Origin: Streptomyces sp. TRM68416
GTDB lineage: Bacteria; Actinomycetota; Actinomycetes; Streptomycetales; Streptomycetaceae
Reading direction: 5' to 3'
Length of the DNA stretch: 64,000 nt
Assembly: GCF_014596915.1 (NCBI RefSeq)
Contig: NZ_JACVWU010000005.1
Span: forward strand, 62,001 to 126,000
In this document: in pieces, positions 47,547-58,655 of the stretch
How positions within the stretch are numbered: the stretch's first letter is position 1
Layout of the letters: every line of letters starts with the position of its first letter
Notes under the pieces: generated by a model
Databases searched by the model: none
Told to the model about the DNA's origin: nothing
Seen by the model: only the letters and a program-made list of their open reading frames with translations
Program-made: the position numbers and the translations under genes

Positions 47547-48017
47547 ATGCCTCGTAAGGGCCCCGCCCCGAAGCGCCCGGTCATCATCGACCCGGTCTAC
47601 GGTTCTCCTCTGGTGACCTCCCTCATCAACAAGGTGCTGCTGAACGGCAAGCGCTCCACCGCCGAGCGCATCGTCTACGGCGCCATGGAGGGCCTGCGCG
47701 AGAAGACCGGCAACGACCCGGTCATCACGCTGAAGCGCGCTCTTGAGAACATCAAGCCGACCCTCGAGGTCAAGTCCCGCCGTGTCGGTGGCGCCACCTA
47801 CCAGGTGCCGGTCGAGGTCAAGCCCGGCCGCGCCAACACCCTGGCGCTGCGCTGGCTGGTCGGTTACTCCCGCGCCCGTCGCGAGAAGACCATGACCGAG
47901 CGTCTGCTCAACGAGCTCCTCGACGCCTCCAACGGCCTCGGTGCCGCTGTGAAGAAGCGCGAGGACACCCACAAGATGGCCGAGTCCAACAAGGCCTTCG
48001 CGCACTACCGCTGGTAG
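47547..48017 (+). CDS. rpsG: 30S ribosomal protein S7
   Basis: A 156-residue S7, the usual actinobacterial length. [50 protein letters not shown] and [36 protein letters not shown] are characteristic. It nucleates assembly of the 30S head and often represses the str operon. It begins two bases after the rpsL stop, so translation is coupled. Confidence 0.98.
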   Translation: MPRKGPAPKRPVIIDPVYGSPLVTSLINKVLLNGKRSTAERIVYGAMEGLREKTGNDPVITLKRALENIKPTLEVKSRRVGGATYQVPVEVKPGRANTLALRWLVGYSRARREKTMTERLLNELLDASNGLGAAVKKREDTHKMAESNKAFAHYRW

Positions 48018-48056
48018 TCGCAGACCCCATCGAGACCGAGAGAAGACTGAAGCCTT

Positions 48057-50183
48057 ATGGCTACCACTTCACTTGACCTGGCCAAGGTCCGCAACATCGG
48101 GATCATGGCCCACATCGACGCGGGCAAGACGACCACCACCGAGCGGATCCTCTTCTACACCGGCGTCAGCTACAAGATCGGTGAGGTCCACGACGGCGCT
48201 GCCACCATGGACTGGATGGAGCAGGAGCAGGAGCGTGGCATCACGATCACCTCTGCTGCCACCACCTGTCACTGGCCGCTTGAGGACAACGACTACACGA
48301 TCAACATCATCGACACCCCCGGGCACGTCGACTTCACGGTCGAGGTGGAGCGCTCGCTGCGCGTCCTCGACGGTGCTGTCACGGTGTTCGACGGTGTCGC
48401 CGGCGTTGAGCCGCAGTCCGAGACCGTGTGGCGTCAGGCGGACCGCTACGGCGTGCCGCGTATCTGCTTCGTCAACAAGCTCGACCGGACCGGCGCGGAG
48501 TTCCACCGCTGCGTCGACATGATCTCGGACCGCCTCGGTGCGCAGCCGCTGGTCATGCAGCTTCCGATCGGTGCCGAGGCCGACTTCAAGGGCGTTGTGG
48601 ACCTGGTCCGCATGAAGGCGCTCGTGTGGTCCGCCGAGGCCGCCAAGGGCGAGATGTACGACGTCGTCGACATCCCGGCCACGCACACCGAGGCTGCCGA
48701 GGAGTACCGCGGCAAGCTGATCGAGGGCGTCGCCGAGAACGACGAAGAGATCATGGAGCTGTACCTGGAGGGCCAGGAGCCCACCGAGGAGCAGCTGTAC
48801 GCCGCGATCCGTCGCATCACCATCGCGTCCGGCAAGTCCAGCGACACCACGGTCACCCCGGTGTTCTGCGGTACCGCGTTCAAGAACAAGGGCGTCCAGC
48901 CCCTGCTCGACGCGGTCGTGCGCTACCTGCCGACCCCGCTCGACGTGGAGGCCATCGAGGGCCACGACGTCAAGGACCCCGAGGTCGTCGTCAAGCGCAA
49001 GCCGTCCGACGACGAGCCGCTGTCGGCGCTGGCGTTCAAGATCATGAGCGACCCGCACCTCGGCAAGCTCACCTTCGTCCGGGTCTACTCGGGCCGCCTG
49101 GAGTCCGGCACCGCCGTGCTGAACTCCGTCAAGGGCAAGAAGGAGCGCATCGGCAAGATCTACCGCATGCACGCGAACAAGCGTGAGGAGATCGAGTCGG
49201 TGGGCGCCGGCGACATCATCGCCGTCATGGGTCTGAAGCAGACCACGACCGGTGAGACGCTGTGCGACGACAAGGCCCCGGTGATCCTGGAGTCCATGGA
49301 CTTCCCGGCGCCGGTCATCCAGGTCGCCATCGAGCCCAAGTCGAAGGGCGACCAGGAGAAGCTGGGCGTCGCGATCCAGCGCCTGGCCGAGGAGGACCCG
49401 TCGTTCCAGGTCCACTCGGACGAGGAGACGGGCCAGACCATCATCGGTGGTATGGGCGAGCTGCACCTCGAGGTGCTGGTCGACCGTATGCGCCGTGAGT
49501 TCAAGGTCGAGGCCAACGTCGGCAAGCCGCAGGTCGCGTACCGTGAGACGATCCGCAAGGCCGTCGAGCGCGTGGACTACACCCACAAGAAGCAGACCGG
49601 TGGTACCGGTCAGTTCGCCAAGGTGCAGATCGCGATCGAGCCCATCGAGGGCGGCGACGCGTCGTACGAGTTCGTGAACAAGGTGACCGGTGGTCGCATC
49701 CCGAAGGAGTACATCCCTTCGGTCGACGCCGGTGCGCAGGAGGCCATGCAGTTCGGCATCCTCGCCGGGTACGAGATGACGGGCGTCCGCGTCACGCTTC
49801 TCGACGGTGCCTACCACGAGGTCGACTCCTCCGAGCTCGCCTTCAAGATCGCCGGTTCGCAGGCCTTCAAGGAGGCCGCGCGCAAGGCGTCCCCCGTGCT
49901 CCTCGAGCCGATGATGGCCGTCGAGGTCACCACGCCCGAGGACTACATGGGTGAGGTCATCGGCGACATCAACTCCCGCCGTGGTCAGATCCAGGCCATG
50001 GAGGAGCGGGCCGGTGCCCGCGTCGTGAAGGGCCTCGTGCCCCTCTCGGAGATGTTCGGCTACGTCGGAGACCTCCGCAGCAAGACGTCGGGTCGCGCAA
50101 GCTACTCGATGCAGTTCGACTCCTACGCCGAGGTTCCGCGGAACGTCGCCGAGGAGATCATCGCGAAGGCCAAGGGCGAGTAA
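48057..50183 (+). CDS. fusA: Elongation factor G
   Basis: A 708-residue translocation GTPase. GTP motifs: [19 protein letters not shown] (P-loop), DTPGHVDF (G3) and [10 protein letters not shown] (G4). The five-domain order is complete, ending in [18 protein letters not shown] and [28 protein letters not shown]. Third gene of the str operon. GAGAGAAGA before the ATG. The 155-bp gap to tuf holds no gene; tuf in this position often has an extra promoter. Confidence 0.98.
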   Translation: MATTSLDLAKVRNIGIMAHIDAGKTTTTERILFYTGVSYKIGEVHDGAATMDWMEQEQERGITITSAATTCHWPLEDNDYTINIIDTPGHVDFTVEVERSLRVLDGAVTVFDGVAGVEPQSETVWRQADRYGVPRICFVNKLDRTGAEFHRCVDMISDRLGAQPLVMQLPIGAEADFKGVVDLVRMKALVWSAEAAKGEMYDVVDIPATHTEAAEEYRGKLIEGVAENDEEIMELYLEGQEPTEEQLYAAIRRITIASGKSSDTTVTPVFCGTAFKNKGVQPLLDAVVRYLPTPLDVEAIEGHDVKDPEVVVKRKPSDDEPLSALAFKIMSDPHLGKLTFVRVYSGRLESGTAVLNSVKGKKERIGKIYRMHANKREEIESVGAGDIIAVMGLKQTTTGETLCDDKAPVILESMDFPAPVIQVAIEPKSKGDQEKLGVAIQRLAEEDPSFQVHSDEETGQTIIGGMGELHLEVLVDRMRREFKVEANVGKPQVAYRETIRKAVERVDYTHKKQTGGTGQFAKVQIAIEPIEGGDASYEFVNKVTGGRIPKEYIPSVDAGAQEAMQFGILAGYEMTGVRVTLLDGAYHEVDSSELAFKIAGSQAFKEAARKASPVLLEPMMAVEVTTPEDYMGEVIGDINSRRGQIQAMEERAGARVVKGLVPLSEMFGYVGDLRSKTSGRASYSMQFDSYAEVPRNVAEEIIAKAKGE

Positions 50184-50338
50184 CGCTCCGCGTCCACACG
50201 CTTTAGGCTTGACTCCGGAGCCTCACGGGGCATTCCGACACAATCGTGGCGGGATGCCCCTGGGCCCGGGCTTTCCAGCAAAGATCACCTGGCGCCGATG
50301 AAGCAAGGCGTTCAGAACCACTCCACAGGAGGACCCCA

Positions 50339-51532
<1,194 letters not shown>

Positions 51533-51574
51533 GTCTTGTTGGCTTGACCGCCTGGTAGCTCGCAGAGCTCCATG

Positions 51575-51611
51575 AAGGGGCCCGTACGACTTCGGTCGTA
51601 CGGGCCCCTTT
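51575..51611. terminator. Terminator of the str operon
   Basis: A perfect 16-bp stem, AAGGGGCCCGTACGAC with its complement, capped by a TTCG tetraloop and followed by TTT. It lies between convergent tuf and the gene at 51621. Confidence 0.93.
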
Positions 51612-51620
51612 GCCGTGCGC

Positions 51621-52616
51621 TCACTGAAGGCCGCGCACGTGGGGGTGGTCGTACGACCGCGTGCAGCCGTAGAGCTGGAGGCTGCTGTCGCTGATGTCGA
51701 GGTGGGTGGAGCGGGCCGGGCCGAGGAAGTGCGGGCCGGGGTGGTCCGCGTCCTCGGCCGGACGCCAGCTGCGGCTGCCTGCGTCCCATTCGCCGCCGAC
51801 GACGGTGAGCAGCGGGCGCACCTCCGCCCCGCAGGCGGGGCAGGCCATCGGGGCCGGGTCGGAGAAGCTCCACGGGGCGTGGCCGCCGACCTTGCAGCCG
51901 GGCGCGACGGCGAGGTCGGCCTGGTAGTCCCACCCGTGCCGCCGGGCCCAGCGCTCGACGCGGCCGGCCAGCTTCCCGGGCAGCTCGTGCGGGGCCGGGT
52001 ACTCCGTGACCGGCTCGGGGTGCAGCACGCAGGGCTCGGGCAGGTAACCGGCCCTGCCGACCACCGGCGGCCGCGGCACCGCGTCGGCGGGCAGGACGTC
52101 GGTGATCCCGGCGGCGGTGCGCCGGCGCAGCACGGTGCGGGGCAGGTGGTCATCCCGGTGACGGAACGGGCACCACAGCAGTTGCAGCAGGTCGGTGCCG
52201 GGCGGGCCGGGCAGTCCCGGGACGTCGGCCGCGTACAACTGGGCCACGGGGATCATGGGGAGCGGGCCGGACAGGGGCACCCGGACCCGTTTGCCGAGCC
52301 GGTCGAGCCGTGCCCGCTCCTCGTCGCTCAGCAGGTCCGCGCCCTCCGCGCGCGGCCGCCGCCAGGCCTCCGCGAGCAGGCGCCGCTCCTGTCGCACGTT
52401 CTCGGGCGGGTGCCCCCACTGCCGGGGCCCCGCGTGCTCCGGGCACGTGGGCCACGGTTCGCCCGCGGGCCAGAGCAGCGGGCCGCCGATCGAGCTGTCC
52501 GCCGCGGTGGGGGAGCCTGGGCGCGGGTGCAGCCGTACGGCGGTCCGGGCGAGCGGCGCGAGTTCGGGGAAGCGGGCGGCCACATCGAGGGGGCGCGGCG
52601 GAGTGGTGCGGGGCAT
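51621..52616 (-). CDS. Conserved hypothetical protein
   Basis: A 331-residue cytosolic protein without signal or membrane spans. The middle part has [34 protein letters not shown], and the C-terminal part has a CPAC motif in [26 protein letters not shown], a possible small zinc site with other cysteines (CKVGG, C at the end). The [10 protein letters not shown] core is reminiscent of the DUF1963/YwqG kind but the family is not certain. ATG at 52616 is preferred to 28 codons earlier. Function unknown. Confidence 0.7.
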   Translation of the reverse strand: MPRTTPPRPLDVAARFPELAPLARTAVRLHPRPGSPTAADSSIGGPLLWPAGEPWPTCPEHAGPRQWGHPPENVRQERRLLAEAWRRPRAEGADLLSDEERARLDRLGKRVRVPLSGPLPMIPVAQLYAADVPGLPGPPGTDLLQLLWCPFRHRDDHLPRTVLRRRTAAGITDVLPADAVPRPPVVGRAGYLPEPCVLHPEPVTEYPAPHELPGKLAGRVERWARRHGWDYQADLAVAPGCKVGGHAPWSFSDPAPMACPACGAEVRPLLTVVGGEWDAGSRSWRPAEDADHPGPHFLGPARSTHLDISDSSLQLYGCTRSYDHPHVRGLQ

Positions 52617-52728
52617 GGAGGGGAGCGTACGAGACCGGGGTGGCTGGGTGGCGGTTCGGCCGCCGGGGCAGGCGTGCGGGGCCCGCGCGCCGGTCGGCAC
52701 GCGGGCCCCGTGCGGGTGGGACGGCAGG

Positions 52729-54105
52729 TCAGAGGCGCTGCCACAGCGCCGGTACGTTCGGCGGCTCCCAGCCCGACTGGGCCTGGTGCCCCTGGATGCA
52801 GCGGTAGGTGGCGCCGCCGTAGGTCACCGTGTCACCGGCCCGGTAGACGGTTCCGGCCGCCCAGGTGCCGCCCGGGTCACCGGGGTCGCCCGGGTCGCCG
52901 GGGTCCCCGGTGGTCGTCTTCAGGGTGAGGCCCCAGTTCTGGAGCAGCGGGTTGAGGGGCTGGAAGAACGTCGTGCCGCCGCTGCTGCAGTTGCCCGACC
53001 CGCCCGAGGTGACGCCCTGTGCCTGGCTGCCGGAGATGTAGGAGCCGCCCGAGTCGCCCGGCTCGGCGCACACGGTGGTGCGGGTGACGCCGCTGATGGT
53101 GCCCTCGGGGTAGGTGACGCTGGTGTTGAGCTGCTGGATGGTGCCGCAGTGCCAGCCGGTGGTCGACCCCGAGCGGCACACGGAGGCGCCCACGGGAGCC
53201 TGCGTGGAGCCGGTGACCTGGACGTTCTGTCCGCCCGCTCCCCGGACGTACGGGGTCGCGGTCCAGCTGGAGTTGGTGGCCACCCAGGCCATGTCACGGC
53301 CGGGGAAGACCGAGCCCTGGAAGGTTCCCTGCGCGGCCCGGTTGTAGCCGGTGGTGCTGTTGCCGACCCGTCCGCAGTGGCCGGCGGTGGCGTAGCCCTG
53401 CTGCGTTCCACGGGTGACGGGGAAGCCGATGGAGCAGCGTGAGCTGTTGTTGATGTAGTAGGCCTCGCCGCCGCGCAGGTCGTAGAGCGGCCGGGGGCGC
53501 TCGGTGGACCGCACGGTACGGGTGAGGGCCGGTTCGATCCCGGCGGCGTCGATCAGGTCCCGGGCCGCGGACGGCCGCAGCGCCTCCACGACGACGCGGT
53601 TCGTGCGGACGTCGACGTACCGGACCGGCGCGTCGAGGGCGGTGTCGTGGCTCGCCGCCCGGTCCAGGCGGGCCTCGGCCCGGCCGAGGTCGGCGAGCGA
53701 GTGGCGTACGACGGTGGCGCGGGCGCCGGCTGCCTCGACGGCGGGCACGTCGGAGGCGTCGGTGGTCGCCACGGTGAGCGTGCCGGAGGTGGCTCCGCTG
53801 ACCCAGGCGCCCGCGAAGTCCGTCCCGAGCGTGTGGTGCAGGCGGCCCGCGGTGGCGCCGGCCTCGGCCTCGTTGCGCAGCCGCTGCCGGGCCTCGTGCC
53901 GGTCCAGACCGAGATCACGTTCCAGGGCGCGCAGCAGGGTGGGCGGTGCGGCGTCGGGGCGCAGGGTGTCCACGGCCGACAGACCGGCGGGGGTGTCACC
54001 GGGGCCGGCCGTCCCCGCGCTCGCGGGGCCGCTGAGCCCGGCCACGAGCAGGGCGGCCGTCGCCGCGGCGGCGGCGCACACGGCTCTGGAGGGTCGCTGG
54101 AGCAT
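52729..54105 (-). CDS. Secreted serine protease, streptogrisin C-like with chitin-binding domain
   Basis: A 458-residue pre-pro-protease of family S1E. Signal peptide 1-30 (ends PASA). Alpha-lytic-type pro-region about 50-200 with LLRALERDLGLDRHEARQRL. Mature domain from about 207 with the triad His243 (TAGHCG), Asp271 (GRDMAWV) and Ser352 (AEPGDSGGS), and paired disulfide cysteines. A (DPG)n linker at 401-412 joins a C-terminal CBM5/12 module (414-458: WAAGTVYRAGDTVTYGGATYRC, GWEPPNVPALWQ). This order is that of streptogrisin C. It would digest protein at chitinous surfaces outside the cell. Confidence 0.93.
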   Translation of the reverse strand: MLQRPSRAVCAAAAATAALLVAGLSGPASAGTAGPGDTPAGLSAVDTLRPDAAPPTLLRALERDLGLDRHEARQRLRNEAEAGATAGRLHHTLGTDFAGAWVSGATSGTLTVATTDASDVPAVEAAGARATVVRHSLADLGRAEARLDRAASHDTALDAPVRYVDVRTNRVVVEALRPSAARDLIDAAGIEPALTRTVRSTERPRPLYDLRGGEAYYINNSSRCSIGFPVTRGTQQGYATAGHCGRVGNSTTGYNRAAQGTFQGSVFPGRDMAWVATNSSWTATPYVRGAGGQNVQVTGSTQAPVGASVCRSGSTTGWHCGTIQQLNTSVTYPEGTISGVTRTTVCAEPGDSGGSYISGSQAQGVTSGGSGNCSSGGTTFFQPLNPLLQNWGLTLKTTTGDPGDPGDPGDPGGTWAAGTVYRAGDTVTYGGATYRCIQGHQAQSGWEPPNVPALWQRL

Positions 54106-54234
54106 GGGGGATCTCCTCGGTGTCGGTTGGGGAGGTGCCGAAACCGTAGGGAGAAGGGGCGGGGGCGCATAAGACATCGGTCGGCCCCCTGCACGGCGTT
54201 ATGGAACGCGGAGCGGGAGCGGGGGCGGTGGGTG

Positions 54235-55182
54235 TCAGGGGACGGGACGGGCCGCCAGCCAGGTGGCGTAGGCGTCGCTGCGGGCCGCCGCGCCCGCGTG
54301 CGCGATGCGTGCCTGCGCCAGCACCGTGGCGGCGGTGTCCGGCTGCTGTGTCGCCGCGTGCCAGCCGAGCAGATGCCGCCAGGTCAGCGGTGTCCCGGCG
54401 AGCGGCCGCACGGCCAGTTTGGGCGTCGCCGGGAACGTCGCCCGGCACAGGCCCGCCGCCCGGCCGACCTGTACCAGGTGGACCAGGGAGGCGGTGTCCG
54501 TCTCGTACATGCGGCGCGGGGTGAACCCGGAGCGGGCGCACGCCGCGGTGAAGCAGTCGCCGAAGCAGCCGTCGCCGGGCACGCAGGCCCACTCCTCGTC
54601 GGCCAGCTCGCCCAGCCGGACCTCGGGACGGTCCGCGAGGGGGTGGTCCTCGGACAGCATGGCGAAGACCGGGTCCACGGCGACCTCCCGCCAGACCAGC
54701 CGGTCGTCACCGGGCGGGGCCGCGGAGCCGCAGACCCCGGCGAGCGCGTAGTCGAGCCGGCCCTCGGCGAGCAGCGCGGCCAGCTCCCGCTCGGACCAGG
54801 ACGCGCAGGTCGTCACCCGCGCGTCGGGCGCGATGTCCGCGAGCCGGTCGACCAGGGCGCCGAGCAGGGGACCGTGGGTGCCGCCCAGCCGGAAGCGGCC
54901 GGCGGTGCGGGAGGCGCGGGCGAAGCGGGCCGCCTCCTGCTGGAGTTCGGTCACCGCGGGCAGCACGATCCGGCTGCGTTCGAGGACGAGTTCGCCGAGT
55001 GCGGTGGCGCGCACACCGTGTCTGCCCCGCTCGAACAGGGCGCCTCCCAGGGCCCGTTCAATCCGTTTGAGCTGGGCGCTCAACGCGGGCTGAGCGAGGC
55101 CGAGCACCGTCGCCGCGCGGGTGAGGCTGCCGGCGTCGGCGATGGCACGGACCGTCTTGAGATGCCGCAACTCCAGCTCCAT
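54235..55182 (-). CDS. LysR-family transcriptional regulator
   Basis: A 315-residue LysR-type regulator. N-terminal winged HTH: MELELRHLKTVRAIADAGSLTRAATVLGLAQPALSAQLKRIERALGGALFERGRHGVRAT. The C-terminal effector domain follows with TGRFRLGGTHGPLLGALV-type strands. It is transcribed away from the neighbouring secreted-protein gene at 55377, with no regulated partner obvious; the protease next to it may be a target. Effector unknown. Confidence 0.9.
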   Translation of the reverse strand: MELELRHLKTVRAIADAGSLTRAATVLGLAQPALSAQLKRIERALGGALFERGRHGVRATALGELVLERSRIVLPAVTELQQEAARFARASRTAGRFRLGGTHGPLLGALVDRLADIAPDARVTTCASWSERELAALLAEGRLDYALAGVCGSAAPPGDDRLVWREVAVDPVFAMLSEDHPLADRPEVRLGELADEEWACVPGDGCFGDCFTAACARSGFTPRRMYETDTASLVHLVQVGRAAGLCRATFPATPKLAVRPLAGTPLTWRHLLGWHAATQQPDTAATVLAQARIAHAGAAARSDAYATWLAARPVP

Positions 55183-55376
55183 GAGGGGAGCTTGCGCCGG
55201 GGGAGGGGAGAGGGCAAGAGGTTGGTCCAGACCAAAATGCGGGCCCGAAGAGGGCGACGACGGAGCGGTACCGGTTCGATCACGGGTTCGATACGGGCCG
55301 GTGACCGGCTTGTGGGGGGCGTGGCGGTCCGCCTAGGAAGGAGCGATCCAGGTGATCGTCCGACGAGAGTGAGCCC

Positions 55377-56576
55377 GTGAGTACCGTCCCGCCCCCCGAG
55401 CAGCCGGGGGACCAGCCGTCCCTCTCCGACGAGCAGCTGGAGGCCTTCCTGCGCGATGCCGCGGAGGGGGGTGGAAGCGCCGCTCCGAAGGAGCCCTCGG
55501 CCCGGGCGCGGATGGTGACCCAGCGGCTGCGCGAGCAGGACGAGGCGGCGGGACGGGGCCGTAAGCGCCGCCTGGGGCGCAAACCGACGGCGCCCGCCGA
55601 GCCGCCCGGCTGGCGCACCGGCCCCGCCTGGCAGGAGATGAACGGAACCAGGGCCCGGCGGCGCCGGGTGTGGTCGGCCGTGGGCGTGGTGCTGGCCGTG
55701 GCGGTCACCGTGGTCGCCGTCCGCCCCTCGGTCCTCCTCGACCGCCTCCCCGGCGGCGCGTCCAAGGCCGCCGCCGAACCCTCCGTACTGCCCGCCGAGA
55801 CGGCCCTCCCGACCGCCCCGCCCGGCACGGCCGACGAGGCCGGGCTGCTGGCCACCGTGGACAACCCGTTCCGCGGGTCCCCCGCCAGGGCCTGGGCCGC
55901 GGGCCCGGACGCCATCGAACTGCCGAAGGCGAAGGCGGTCGGCGGGATGACCGAGCAGGACGTGGAGCTCGCGCTGCGCCGCACCAAGGAGTTCCTGGTC
56001 GCGACCAACCTGGACCCGAAGGTGCTGCGCGGCGGGCAGCCCACGGAGGCGATGGCCCTGCTCGACCCGGAGCAGCCGAGCACCCTGGCGAACTTCCGGA
56101 AGTCGTTGCGGGCCCCGACCGAGAAGGCCGATCCCATCGGTCTGGTGAGCCGCTTCGACCCGGACGAGGTGCGGGTCGCCGGGGACGTGGTGAAGGTGCG
56201 GGGCCATCTGACCTTCGAGGGCGGCAAGCCCGGCCAGGTGCTCGTGCACGCCGACTACACCTTCGTCTATCCGCTGGTCAGGCCGGACGACGGAGCCGAG
56301 ACCGTCGCCCGCACCATCGTCCGCCGCGAGCTGACCCTGCTGCTGGCCGACCCGGCGAAGTGGATGGCGACCGAAGGGAAGCTCGCCGTCAGCGAGTACG
56401 CCGTCGACACCTTCAACAACGAGTGCGACGTCCACGACGGGTACCTCCACCCCGTCTTCCCCGACGCCGCCCCGACAGGCGCGCCGGCCACGGGCCCGGC
56501 CAAGGACCCCTACGACCGCAGCGAGCCCCTGAGGGCGCGCCAGCACGAGGGCTGCGGGCAGGTCACTCGGACCTGA
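55377..56576 (+). CDS. Single-span membrane protein of unknown function
   Basis: A 399-residue protein. A cytoplasmic charged N-terminal part (1-95) with MVTQRLREQDEAAGRGRKRRLG, one membrane span near 97-115, then an outside domain (150-395) with DVELALRRTKEFLVATNLDPKVLRGGQPTEAMALLDPEQPSTL and VRVAGDVVKVRGHLTFEG. The type is common in Streptomyces but no function is known. GTG start at 55377; the 3' end overlaps the convergent gene at 56563 by 14 bases. Confidence 0.8.
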   Translation: MSTVPPPEQPGDQPSLSDEQLEAFLRDAAEGGGSAAPKEPSARARMVTQRLREQDEAAGRGRKRRLGRKPTAPAEPPGWRTGPAWQEMNGTRARRRRVWSAVGVVLAVAVTVVAVRPSVLLDRLPGGASKAAAEPSVLPAETALPTAPPGTADEAGLLATVDNPFRGSPARAWAAGPDAIELPKAKAVGGMTEQDVELALRRTKEFLVATNLDPKVLRGGQPTEAMALLDPEQPSTLANFRKSLRAPTEKADPIGLVSRFDPDEVRVAGDVVKVRGHLTFEGGKPGQVLVHADYTFVYPLVRPDDGAETVARTIVRRELTLLLADPAKWMATEGKLAVSEYAVDTFNNECDVHDGYLHPVFPDAAPTGAPATGPAKDPYDRSEPLRARQHEGCGQVTRT

Positions 56577-56904
56577 CCGTGACGCGGGCGGCGACCCTGG
56601 CGTACACCAGGGTCGCCGCCGCGACGACGGTGGCGAGGAGGGTGAGGGCGAGGATGCCCAACAGGGCGGGCCACTGGCGGAGTTCGCTGTCGCAGCGGCT
56701 GTCCTGCGGGACGGGCTCGAACAGCGGGCCCTTGCACGGCGGATCGTCCACGGAGTGGTACGACGGGCCCGCGGTGCCGTAGGACACGATCATCAGGTAG
56801 GCGAACAGCAGCCACATGGCGACGGCGACGCAGGTCCACGCGATCGCCCGTCTGTTGAGCCTGCGGGCATCCTCACGTCGAGCTCCGGTTGGAGCCGGAG
56901 GCAA
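56563..56904 (-). CDS. Small two-span membrane protein
   Basis: A 113-residue protein with two spans, AIAWTCVAVAMWLLFAYLMIVSYG (about 19-42) and LLGILALTLLATVVAAATLVYARVA (about 81-105), and an outside loop with two cysteines (CKGPLFEP, CDSELRQW). No family recognised. Convergent overlap with the gene at 55377 and divergence from the gene at 56925, with a gap of 20 bp. Confidence 0.7.
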   Translation of the reverse strand: MPPAPTGARREDARRLNRRAIAWTCVAVAMWLLFAYLMIVSYGTAGPSYHSVDDPPCKGPLFEPVPQDSRCDSELRQWPALLGILALTLLATVVAAATLVYARVAARVTVRSE

Positions 56905-56924
56905 TAAAACGGGGGAAGGTGCCT

Positions 56925-58006
56925 ATGCGCGTCATGAGTCGTGGACGGCTTCCGGCGCTGGCCGTGGCCGGGTCGGTGGTCGCGGGAGCGCTGGTGGGCG
57001 CCGGTACGGTCGCCTGGCAGGCCGAGCTGCCGCCCTTCGCCGACGGGCCCTGCTGGGGAGCGGTGACGGAGCGGGACGTCGACGAGCTGCTCGGCGGCTG
57101 GGACACCGAGGCGGAGGCGGTACGGCCGGAACGGACGCCCGAGGGACAGCGCTCGCTGGACGGCAGGTGCCGTATCCAGAGCCATGACGGCGACCGGCCC
57201 GGCCGGCAGATCGACATCCGGGTCCACCGGCTCGACGGGCCGCGCGACGACACCGTCGTGTGGTCCGACGAGTTCCTGTCCTCCCGGCTGACCCCGCTCG
57301 GCGACGACCTGGTGGGCATGGCCTCGGACACCCGGGCCTGGGTCGCCCTGCCCTCCGACTGCGTCCGCCCCGGCCGGTTCGACGGCCCCGGCATCGTCGA
57401 TGTCTCCATGGGCGACGACGAGATCGGCAACACCGAGGACCCGGAGAAGCGGGCCCGGCACCACAAGGCGCTGGCCCGCACCGCCGTCCACGCCGCGAAC
57501 GCGGCCATGGCCGAACTCGGCTGCTCCGGCTCGCTGCCCTCGCCGGGGGAGCCGGTGGAGGTGCCGGACTTCCAGGAGGCGCGCGGCGACTTGTGCGGCA
57601 TCGAGGGCGTACGGCTGCCGAAGGAGCACGCGGGCTCGGGGGCCCGGATGCGGACGGGTGCGGAGGGCTCCGTACGGACCTGCGACATCGTCTCCGGGTA
57701 CACGGAACATCCCCAGTTCCGGCTCCAGACGGTCCGGGAAGCCGACCTCACCGGTCCGCTCATCGCCGCGACCCTGTACGCCGGGCCCGGCATCAGGAAC
57801 GGCGACGGCTCGAAGGCGGTCGGCGCCTACTCGCCCACGCTGGCGGCGGTGCACGCGGAGTGGGAGGGGAGACGGTCGTCTTCCTCGCGCGGCAGCGGGA
57901 GGGGACACACGGCTACACGTTCATCCGCCAGGTCTTTCCGGCGTACGTGGCCGCGGAGGCCGAGCGGCTGGGGTGCGAGCCCGGGGAGATCACGATCCCT
58001 GACTGA
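56925..58006 (+). pseudogene. Membrane-anchored extracytoplasmic protein, frameshifted near the 3' end
   Basis: The frame from ATG 56925 (GGGGGAAGG upstream) codes for one N-terminal span, then an outside domain with cysteines and CRIQSHDG-, DLVGMASDTRAWVALPSDC- and TCDIVSGYTEHPQFRLQT-type segments. At GGGG (57866-57869) the natural-looking sequence shifts frame: the next frame reads GETVVFLARQREGTHGYTFIRQVFPAYVAAEAERLGC and stops at 58006, while the original frame turns arginine/serine-rich and runs on to 58025, into the next gene. One missing G restores a full 360-residue protein. It may be a mutation or a sequencing error. Function unknown. Confidence 0.75.
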
Positions 58007-58009
58007 CGT

Positions 58010-58606
58010 TCACGGCTCCTGGTAGAGCGGCAGGTCCTCGGTCGAGATGGTCCAGTCGCCGATGGTGACGTCCTCGCCGTAGACGAAGTCCTTGCGGGTG
58101 GCGTAGCGGGGGCCGTCGGGGGTGGGGTGGATGTCGGTGAGGACGGCACCCGTGCCGGTACGGGGGTCGAAGATCGCGTAGACGGGGACGCCGATCAGGG
58201 GGTAGTCGCGGAGCTTGGAGACCCAGTCGTTGTCGGGGTTGGAGCGGGAGACGATCTCTACGGCGGCGACGAGCGAGCGGGGATCGAAGGATCCGTCTCC
58301 CTCCATCTCCGTCTCGCTGATCACCATCACGTCGGGACGGCGCATGACGCCCTCGGGTTCGTCCTCGACGTCGGGCTCGCCCGTGTGGGCCACGAGCGCC
58401 TCCGGCATCACCCGTTCCAGGCGCTTGCGGACACGCAGCACGGTGAGTTCGTGCGGCTTGGAGGGCGACATCATGTCGAGGACGATCCCTTCCTTGGTGA
58501 TCTCGAACTTGCCGGGAAGGGTGTCGTCCGTGGAGTGCACGAAGTCCCGCATGGCCCGGTAGAGGTGGGAAGCGCCCCGCTGTGCGTTGTCCGGTGCGAT
58601 GGTCAT
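58010..58606 (-). CDS. Uma2-family endonuclease-like protein
   Basis: A 198-residue protein of the Uma2 (DUF820) family, a PD-(D/E)XK nuclease fold abundant in Streptomyces and cyanobacteria. Motif elements are visible: MMSPSKPHELTVLRVRKRLE, RRPDVMVI (Asp92), VAAVEIVSRSN (Glu117) and WVSKLRDYPLIGVPVYAIFDP (Lys131). Function in vivo is unknown. ATG at 58606; the much longer frame upstream belongs to the frameshifted HTH gene. Confidence 0.87.
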   Translation of the reverse strand: MTIAPDNAQRGASHLYRAMRDFVHSTDDTLPGKFEITKEGIVLDMMSPSKPHELTVLRVRKRLERVMPEALVAHTGEPDVEDEPEGVMRRPDVMVISETEMEGDGSFDPRSLVAAVEIVSRSNPDNDWVSKLRDYPLIGVPVYAIFDPRTGTGAVLTDIHPTPDGPRYATRKDFVYGEDVTIGDWTISTEDLPLYQEP

Positions 58607-58655
58607 GGCGCTCGCTCCTCGTCTGTGCCCAGCGGCAAGGATCGTCGCTCTCATG

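Noticed and set aside
57260..58006. A separate gene in the alternate frame from 57260.
   Set aside because: Its first 200 residues are shadow sequence; only the last 45 residues are coding-like and belong to the frameshifted gene that starts at 56925.
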